Part shown: positions 57,664-64,000 of the stretch, in pieces | Position numbering within the stretch: the stretch's first letter is position 1 | How the letters are laid out: each line of letters starts with the position of its first letter | Assembly: GCA_035772735.1 (NCBI GenBank) | Contig: JASDFA010000018.1 | Coordinates: 62,526,001 to 62,590,000 of the forward strand | Length of the DNA stretch: 64,000 nucleotides | Direction of reading: 5' to 3' | From: Datura wrightii | Lineage: Eukaryota; Streptophyta; Magnoliopsida; Solanales; Solanaceae | Program-made: the position numbers and the translations under genes | The notes under the pieces: model-generated | What the model was told of the DNA's origin: nothing | The model's input: only the letters and a program-made list of their open reading frames with translations | The model's database searches: none

Positions 57664-60168
57664 TGTCATAACCCGAATGGAGGCCCGGATCATAGACACG
57701 GGACAAGGGACCCCGAGAGACCCCAAGTCGACTCATGGCATAAGCATACAACTAACTCATTCAATAAACTGAAGAAAACATCAGTATAACTCAGTGGGAG
57801 TCTAATTCAACATCATGTCAGAATAACATCCGAAGTTAACACATACATAAGTTTGAAAAGCCTCTAGTCTGAACGAGTTGATGGGACAAGACCCCAACTA
57901 ACTCAACAATATTAAAACTAGAAGTACATAGGGGAAAATGATAGTCTAGTCCTCGAAGGATGAGGACTCACCAATCCGAGCAGATACTAACTCTGGAAAG
58001 CTGTCTAAGAGTGGGGCTGAAGCTATGAGCCGGGTCCTGTATCATGAAACGACACAACATAGAACGTATGCGGTCAGTACGTGGAATATACCGAGTATGC
58101 AAGGTAAGTAAAGCCGCTCAAGTAAAATAAATCATTTAAAACATTTCATAACATATCATAAGCTTTCAATCCTGAGAAGGAGGGATACATGCATTTATTC
58201 TGAAATCGAAATCTTATTATGACATGACGATGCATAGCTTTATAACATTATGACTGACTCGAATGACTCAAAGCTGAAAAATAACATTTATGATGAATGT
58301 TGAACAATGAGTCAAACCTTGCTTTTAGAGAATGCATGTGAGAAGTAATCGCCATGAGTAATGAATATGCAAATCTGAATAGTATAGACAGTGGGAGACT
58401 CGTCATTTAACCGACATACCACGATAGAGCTTACGTGGTCCCAACTATCACACTCAAGTTGGTAGAGCCGTCCATAACCTTGCTAGGTCTAGGTACGATA
58501 CCATGATATCGATATCAAGCTCAAGGGCCAATAGGGCTGGGGATAGCAAACAAGGGAGGTCCCAATAATATAATAGTATCATCCTAAGTTAGCGCACAGT
58601 TCTAGGGCATAGGGTGATCGACCCTTAGCCCGCTCGGTGCTAGAATCTTCTCCTAAAAACATGAAATTCTCGACATCGTATATAACGAAGCTCAAAATCG
58701 TCTATTGATGAAGCTCAAGATGAAATCATGCATAACTCAACATCGTATGAAACGAAGCTCTACATTGTCCTTTGACAAGGCTCAATAATTAAATTATGCA
58801 TAGACTCGACATCATATGGAAATGAAGCTCAACATTTTCTTTTGAAAAAGCTCAATAATGACATACATCTCAATTATGAACTTATGCATAGGATAAGCTT
58901 TAATTTGAAACATACCACAAGCTATTAATATGAAATTTGAGAAACATCGCTCCAAACAATGTGGTAAGCTTATTTGGAAAAAAATTATCATTTTAAATAA
59001 ACATGTGGGCATTGCTCAAAGCTTTACCATACTTGGATCTACTAAATTCATTTTGAAAACATTATCATAATCATGGGTAGCTTTAGAAACATGCTTTTCA
59101 TCATCAAATCTCATCGTCATCATTCTCTTCTTTCATAAACTTCTCATCCATGGGCATTTAATTTCATAATTTAGAAAGCACAATTTTGATTGAAAACAAT
59201 TAAAAATCTACCCAAGCTGCACAATTCATCAATATAAATATAATCTAATGATACCCATGTATAGATATTGAAGAATTATGCAATTGGGTAAAAACCTCAT
59301 ACTTAATATAGGTAATTTTCATGATTTGATAGAAATTGGGCATGGGTGTGGAAGAAGACACCCACTCATAACCTTACACACCTGGGAGGTATGATTTTAC
59401 TACTTCTCTAATTGCCCAAGATGATATTCCAATGGAAGCCTTCAAAACTTGCTTTAAATCCTCTCTTCAAACTCTCAAGTTTGCATGCATGGAATGAAAT
59501 AACTTAGAATAGGTTTTCCCCTCCTTAAACCCACTGAAAAGGGCCCTAAATGATGTATTATAGGCCCCTAGAACTTAGAAAATGATAGAAATAACCTTAC
59601 TGAATTCGCAGAAAATTGCTCACTGAACCAAATAACGGACGACCCTACGGGTCGTTGGAGGATACCACAACCCAAGGTATCTGTCCGTGCTATGTACTAT
59701 TGAGACTTTCCTTCAGATTTGAACAACGGACAAATAGGATGACTCATCCTATGATACAACTGATCATTACATCAACCGTTGTTTTCCCTTCACACAATCT
59801 GAAGTTCCCTACCACGAGCCTCACCATGATTCGTGGTTGCATCCAATGAGTCGTGGTCTTGATCCGTCACATACACTGGAAATTCTTTCAACCCAACAAC
59901 GACCAGTAATAACGAGTCATTACACCTCACAATGAGTCATTGGAAGACCATTGTATGCCATCTGCTGAAGTACATCTCTTACCACAACAACGGACGACGA
60001 CTCGTTGTTTCCTACAATGAGTCGTAATCAATTGTTACTTCCGCTACCACCTAAACACCTGAACCCACAAGTCGTTACTCCACTCGTCCTGTGCTATTTT
60101 TTCTCAATTTCTGCAGATTTCAGATTTAACTCCCGAGTCTTATTCTTAGACAGCTCTGGGGTATTACA
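57664..60168 (-). repeat. Element L: solo Tekay-like LTR (2505 bp)
   Basis: In plus orientation it starts TGTCATAACC and ends CTGGGGTATTACA, the reverse of a TGTAATACC...ATGACA-type LTR. D coding sequence is on both sides, and no primer site or gag is present, so it is a solo LTR. No clean target duplication is visible (TGAAG against ATGTG). It shares the TGTATCATGAAACGA block (about 58039) and the ACGAGTCGT-rich part (59640-60080) with G. Confidence 0.85.
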
Positions 60169-60629
60169 ATGTGTCTCCCATGAAAGGAGTGATGAGGTTC
60201 GAAAACAAAGGGAAGCTTAGTCCCTGATATGTTGGTCCTTATAGGGTTCTGAGGCGAGTTGGCAATGTGGCATATGAGTTGGAGCTACCAGCAGAGTTAG
60301 CTTTGCTACATCTAGTTTTCCATGTATCCCTTTTGAAGAAGTGCATTAGTGACCCGACCTTGGTTGTTCGGGTGAAGAGCATAGGTGTGAAGGATAGCCT
60401 TATCTATGAGGAGGTTCGGATTGAGATCCTTGGTCATTAGGTTCGGAGGTTGAGAAACACGGAAGTAGCTTCAGTGAAGGCTCTATGGAGTTATCAGTTT
60501 GTTGAGGGAGCTACGAGGGAAGCTGAAACAGATATGATGACTAGATACCCGCATCTTTTTCCTTCCAGCTTAATTCTAGTTTGAGGTACCAGTTTCCTCC
60601 CTAGTATCTATTCAGTTTCGAGACAAGTT
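60169..60629 (+). pseudogene. Integrase end and chromodomain-like tail of element D, part 3
   Basis: SPMKGVMRFENKGKLSP, stop, YVGPYRVLRRVGNVAYELEL, LLHLVFHVSLLKKCISDP, then VRRLRNTEVASVKALW and EGATREAETDMMTRYPHLFP, the chromodomain-like tail as in C. The frame ends SLILV with TGA near 60584; 45 bases of 3' untranslated sequence follow before element M begins at 60630. Confidence 0.88.
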
Positions 60630-62058
60630 TGATCTTGGGCAGATTTATATGCCTAAGTGATACTCAAACGTATCATTTTCGCCTTGTTTGTTGTGCAATA
60701 TGTATATATTCTTATGTAATTGGTAATAAAATGTGAATTTATACTAACCAACATGATTAGCATTTGTTTTGCAGGAAAATATGATATTTAGGAGCTAAAA
60801 TGCATGTTGGAAGTATATCGGAGTTGGACTTGGATGCGAGCATGGAAAAGACATTGGAATGCACAAAGTATCGGGGCTCCGCGATAGAGCCGTGCCACGC
60901 TACCATCGCGGAGGCACACTGCCTGGAGGGGAAATTAATTGGCAAATTCCAGTGAGGCCTCGCGTCAGCTCCGTGGCACGGAGATAGGCCTCCGTGTTGG
61001 CCTCCGTGCCACGTTGAGGCTATAATCCCGGACCCTGGAATTCCAGAGAGGGTCCGCGTCCACGCCGTGTCACGGAGGCAGTGCTCCGCGTTGACCTCCG
61101 TGACACGTTGCTTGTTATTCCGGGAAAAATTCTCACTAGTATAAATAGCACACTTAGGTTTATTTTAATGAATTCAGACTTGGTGGAGCAAGGACATGGG
61201 TTAGAAGCAGTTGAGGGACGAAAAAGCTAAGGGATTTCTTCTCTTCCTTTCTTCTTTCAATCAATTGTATGTATGATTTACACTTGTTTTAGGATGATTA
61301 ATCCACAAATGAGTGGCTAATTCTCTTCCTTGCTAAGGTTTTGAACAATGATGATGAATTTTGATTGTTAATGATATGGTTTTCTTCTTCTTCTTCTATG
61401 TTGTTCTATTAATTCTTGTTCTTACTGATTAGTGTGTGGCCGACATTAATGTACATCTAAAAAGTCCAATTTCACTCGAGAGAGCACGAAATTGGAAAGT
61501 TGTGAATTAATAGGGTATTGTTCTTAACTTGATTTGGGAAAATTGGGTTTTGATGTGCTTTCCTGATAGAAATATACTTGAAAGCCGTATTAGTCAATTT
61601 AGGAACCGAAATTGTAGTGCTAGGTCATAAATTGCATTTGATCACAGAAATGTAGACGAATAGTTTATGATTCTAAAGTGAAATTAAATACGAGAGTTTT
61701 AATTTCTAGGCTAATGTTCTTGGGTAGCAACATGAAGAAAAGATTAACCAAATTGTGATTATCGTCAAATTCATTGCTTGTTCTTAACCTTGGCATGCTC
61801 AAATCCATAGTTTCAATTCACAGTAAATAATTGTTAATAGTTTTAGTATATATAATTTCTAAACAAAAACTTATTTAACTGTTGGTTACGTTGTTGTTAG
61901 CATAATTAGAAGTAAGATAAGAATATAGTGTACTTAGGCAATTTTACTTATCCAGAGTCTCCTTGGATCGATACTTGGCTTACTTAGCCACTTTATTACT
62001 TGTTTGACCACGTGCACTTGCGTGTCGGTTTTTAACCCTATACCAAACCAGCCGAACA
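60630..62058 (+). repeat. Left LTR of M (1429 bp)
   Basis: Starts TGATCTTGGGCA and ends GCCGAACA. Closely related to the K LTR, including the terminal hairpin (with one weakened pair, TGCCTAAG), GC palindromic modules at 60868-61115 and TATAAATA at 61140-61147. Confidence 0.9.
61140..61147 (+). promoter_or_regulatory. TATA box, left LTR of M
   Basis: TATAAATA after the GC palindromic modules, as in K. The right arm ends at the window edge within the corresponding site (CTATTTATACTAG). Confidence 0.6.
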
Positions 62059-62064
62059 AGTTTT

Positions 62065-62082
62065 TGGCGCCGTTGGCGGGGA
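62065..62082 (+). other. Primer binding site, left arm of M
   Basis: TGGCGCCGTTGGCGGGGA, one base from the K site and from the right-arm copy. Confidence 0.85.
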
Positions 62083-62224
62083 GACTTGGCAATTAGTGAA
62101 TTTGTTTTAAGTGTAAATTTACTATATTTTTTTTCTTAGTGCTGACAACTTGGTCTTAGTGTTTGTTTTAATTCTTTTTTGTATTTTATTTTATTTTTCT
62201 TCTTTTTCGAATATCCTTATTGAC

Positions 62225-62482
62225 ATGACATCGTGGAATATAAATGGTTTCAATGGTGGATACTCATATTTTAGTGAATCTTGTCTGAATTGCGTAGGAC
62301 ACCACTCGTGGCAACACTGTAACACGTGCCATATATGTGGTGGTCAAGATGGCCATTGGGATGGCTGTCCGAATGCATATTCCCCTCCCCCAAGCCCCTA
62401 CTATGATCCTTCTGTTGTTTTTTCTGATTGTTGGGCTTCCTCCAAAAATTCACCCTTGTCTTCCTCTTGTAGTTCCTCTTGA
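62225..62482 (+). pseudogene. Gag-like zinc-knuckle ORF, left arm of M (truncated)
   Basis: Starts at ATG 62225 (MTSWNINGFNGGYSYF). The upstream in-frame extension to 62150 is only AT-rich leader giving a hydrophobic stretch. Knuckle 1 CLNCVGHHSWQHC; knuckle 2 CHICGGQDGHWDGC followed by PN. After PYYDPSVVF (62421) it runs into the reversed sequence of the spacer (CWASSKNSPLSSS), so the C-terminus is artificial. Confidence 0.7.
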
Positions 62483-62910
62483 GTATCGGCTAAAACTGTT
62501 GCCTGTGATTTATCACACGCTTCAGCTTCAGCGATCATCTCCGTGAATTTGATGCTCATCCTTTCTAGAGCCTCTGCATTCTCTTCTTGCTGAATTCTCA
62601 ATACTGCCATTGCCTCCTTCATTGCTTCTGATTGCTCCAAGAGTTGTTTCAGCATGTCTTCTATTTGAGCTTGGCGTCCCAAGTCCTCATCTTCAGCATG
62701 CCTATATTCAGGAAAAACAACAGAAGGATCATAGTAGGGGCTTGGGGGAGGGGAATATGCATTCGGACAGCCATCCCAATGGCCATCTTGACCACCACAT
62801 ATATGGCACGTGTTACAGTGTTGCCACGAGTGGTGTCCTACGCAATTCAGACAAGATTCACTAAAATATGAGTATCCACCATTGAAACCATTTATATTCC
62901 ACGATGTCAT
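62401..62910 (-). CDS. Gag-like zinc-knuckle protein, right arm of M
   Basis: From ATG 62910 (MTSWNINGFNGGYSYF; alignment with F and the left arm supports this start over the upstream ATG at 62985). 169 codons, open. Knuckles as in the left arm: Cys-X2-Cys-X3-His-X4-Cys and Cys-X2-Cys-X5-His-X3-Cys. Then a Pro/Tyr linker (PPPSPYYDPSVVFPEY) and a long charged helix-like stretch (IEDMLKQLLEQSEAM, IQQEENAEALERMSIKF) with heptad-like leucines, possibly a coiled coil for self-association. The last eight residues are read from the left arm. A particle or RNA-binding role is inferred; no pol accompanies it. Confidence 0.6.
   Translation of the reverse strand: MTSWNINGFNGGYSYFSESCLNCVGHHSWQHCNTCHICGGQDGHWDGCPNAYSPPPSPYYDPSVVFPEYRHAEDEDLGRQAQIEDMLKQLLEQSEAMKEAMAVLRIQQEENAEALERMSIKFTEMIAEAEACDKSQATVLADTQEELQEEDKGEFLEEAQQSEKTTEGS
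62428..62707. other. Spacer (loop) of the M palindrome
   Basis: 280 bases present once. On the minus strand it encodes the helix-rich middle of the gag-like ORF, so it is normal internal sequence of the right-arm element. Confidence 0.75.
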
Positions 62911-63052
62911 GTCAATAAGGATATCCGAAAAAGAAGAAAAATAAAATAAAATACAAAAAAGAATTAAAACAAACAATATGACCAAGTTGTCAGCACTAAG
63001 AAAAAAAATATAGTAAATTTACACTTAAAACAAATTCACTAATTGCCAAGTC

Positions 63053-63070
63053 TCCCCGGCAACGGCGCCA
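63053..63070 (-). other. Primer binding site, right arm of M
   Basis: On the minus strand TGGCGCCGTTGCCGGGGA, the exact Asp-tRNA-type site. Confidence 0.85.
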
Positions 63071-63076
63071 AAAACT

Positions 63077-64000
63077 TGTTCGGCTGGTTTGGTATAGGGT
63101 TAAAAACCGACACGCAAGTGCACGTGGTCAAACAAGTAATAAAGTGGCTAAGTAAGCCAAGTATCGATCCAAGGAGACTCTGGATAAGTAAAATTGCCTA
63201 AGTACACTATATTCTTATCTTACTTCTAATTATGCTAACAACAACGTAACCAACAGTTAAATAAGTTTTTGTTTAGAAATTATATATACTAAAACTATTA
63301 ACAATTATTTACTGTGAATTGAAACTATGGATATGAGCATGCCAAGGTTAATAACAAGCAATGAATTTGACGATAATCACAATTTGGTTCATCTTTTCTT
63401 CAAGTTGCTAGCCAAGAACATTAGCCTAGAAATTAAAACTCTCGTATTTAATTTCACTTTATAATCATAAACCATTCGTCTACATTTCTGTGATCAAATG
63501 CAATTTATGACCTAGCACTACAATTCTGGTTCCTAAATTGACTAATACGGCTTTCAAGTATATTTCTATCAGGAAAGCACATCAAAACTCAATTTTCCCA
63601 AATCAAGTTAAGAACAATACCCTATTAATTCACAACTTTCCAATTTTGTGCTCTCTCGAGTGAAATTGGACTTTTTAGATGTACATTAATGTCGGCCACA
63701 CACTAATGCAGTAAGAACAAGAATTAATAGAACAACATAGAAGAAGAGGAAGAAAACCATATCATTAACAATCAAAATTCATCCCCATTGTTCAAAACCT
63801 TAGCAAGGAAGAGAATTAGCCACTCATTTGTGGATTAATCATCCTAAAACAAGTGTAAATCATACATACAATTGATTGAAAGAAGAAAGGAAGAGAAGAA
63901 ATCCCTTAGCTTTTTCGTCCCTCAACTGCTTCTAACCCACGTCCTTGCTCCACCAAGTCTGAATTTATTAAAAATAAGCTAAGTGTTCTATTTATACTAG
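63077..64000 (-). repeat. Right LTR of M, inner part
   Basis: Plus orientation starts TGTTCGGCTGG. It is the reverse complement of the left LTR from 62058 back to about 61130, with a few percent differences by eye. It continues beyond the window. Confidence 0.88.

Larger units (their letters stand above)
60630..64000. mobile_element. Element M: head-to-head palindrome of K-type LTR, primer site and gag-like ORF
   Basis: The left arm (60630-62427) reads LTR, primer site, ORF on the plus strand; the right arm (62708 to beyond 64000) reads the same on the minus strand. They are separated by 280 bases (62428-62707) that continue the right-arm ORF. Inner parts of the arms are about 366 bases each and nearly identical; the LTR parts differ by a few percent. 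It lies in D (left flank CAAGTT). The outer end of the right LTR is beyond the window. Confidence 0.85.

Noticed and set aside
57659..60173. Target-site duplication for solo LTR L
   Set aside because: TGAAG (left) and ATGTG (right) do not match well enough; no clean duplication claimed.
7067..60629. B being the missing upstream part of D
   Set aside because: B already covers integrase beyond the point where D starts at 22739, so the two overlap and must be different copies.
62150..62224. Hydrophobic N-terminal extension (FVLILFCILFYF) of the M ORF, a possible signal peptide
   Set aside because: Alignment with F supports the start at MTSWN. The extension comes from the T-rich leader after the primer site.

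Overview
This window is nuclear repeat DNA from a flowering plant, probably a eudicot; a Solanaceae-like genome is plausible, but nothing here proves it. I found no host gene, tRNA, rRNA or CRISPR array. Essentially every base lies in nested LTR retrotransposons of two Ty3/gypsy groups. Group 1 is Tekay/Del-like: 2.3-2.5 kb LTRs starting TGTAATAC and ending ATGACA (or ATAACA-type), a Met-tRNA-type primer site and a chromodomain-like tail on integrase. Group 2 is Athila-like: 1.4-1.6 kb LTRs starting TGAT, an Asp-tRNA primer site (TGGCGCCGTTGCCGGGGA or variants), a gag-pol of the Athila type, and in two copies a third 'env-position' ORF.

Layout, left to right, with my labels: G (1-3384, minus, Tekay gag and 5' LTR); F (3385-7066, minus, non-autonomous Athila-like element with a small paired zinc-knuckle ORF); B (7067-9793, plus, Tekay pol fragment); A (9794-11929, plus, truncated Tekay LTR); C (11930 to about 19190, plus, Tekay LTR, gag and pol, no 3' LTR); E (about 19200-22738, plus, 3' half of an Athila-like element); D (plus, an old Tekay integrase split into 22739-22933, 57383-57663 and 60169-60629); H (22934-57382, minus, Athila-like derivative without coding sequence, itself split by later insertions); I (27439-44251, about 4 kb solo LTR inside H); J (30840-43614, minus, near-complete Athila-like element inside I); K (44573-57366, plus, near-complete Athila-like element inside the 5' LTR of H); L (57664-60168, minus, solo Tekay LTR inside D); M (60630 to beyond 64000, a head-to-head palindrome of LTR, primer site and zinc-knuckle ORF).

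Four nested insertions can be proved from target-site duplications: H in D (ATCAC), I in H (CTTGC), J in I (GGAAG), K in H (AATAC). This fixes the order D, then H, then I, then J, with K later than H. E, L and M also hit D. J and K keep LTR, primer site, gag, protease, reverse transcriptase, RNase H, integrase, env-position ORF, polypurine tract and LTR in order, with most catalytic residues visible, but nonsense codons and frameshifts break every ORF.

The most interesting material is not the polyproteins. (i) F and M share a small gag-like protein with two unusual zinc knuckles in place of gag-pol; the M LTR and primer site are of the K type, which suggests a non-autonomous family driven by K-like elements. 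(ii) Several non-coding blocks recur in elements whose LTRs differ: a block after pol, a hairpin after the env-position ORF, repeated AAGTGTGGGG tracts, and a 1.5-2 kb 3' region with a GATGGATGGATGACGACC core, kept even in coding-free H. (iii) GC-rich palindromic modules lie upstream of the LTR TATA box and again upstream of the env-position ORF. (iv) The Athila-type LTRs begin with a hairpin whose stem shows compensatory changes.
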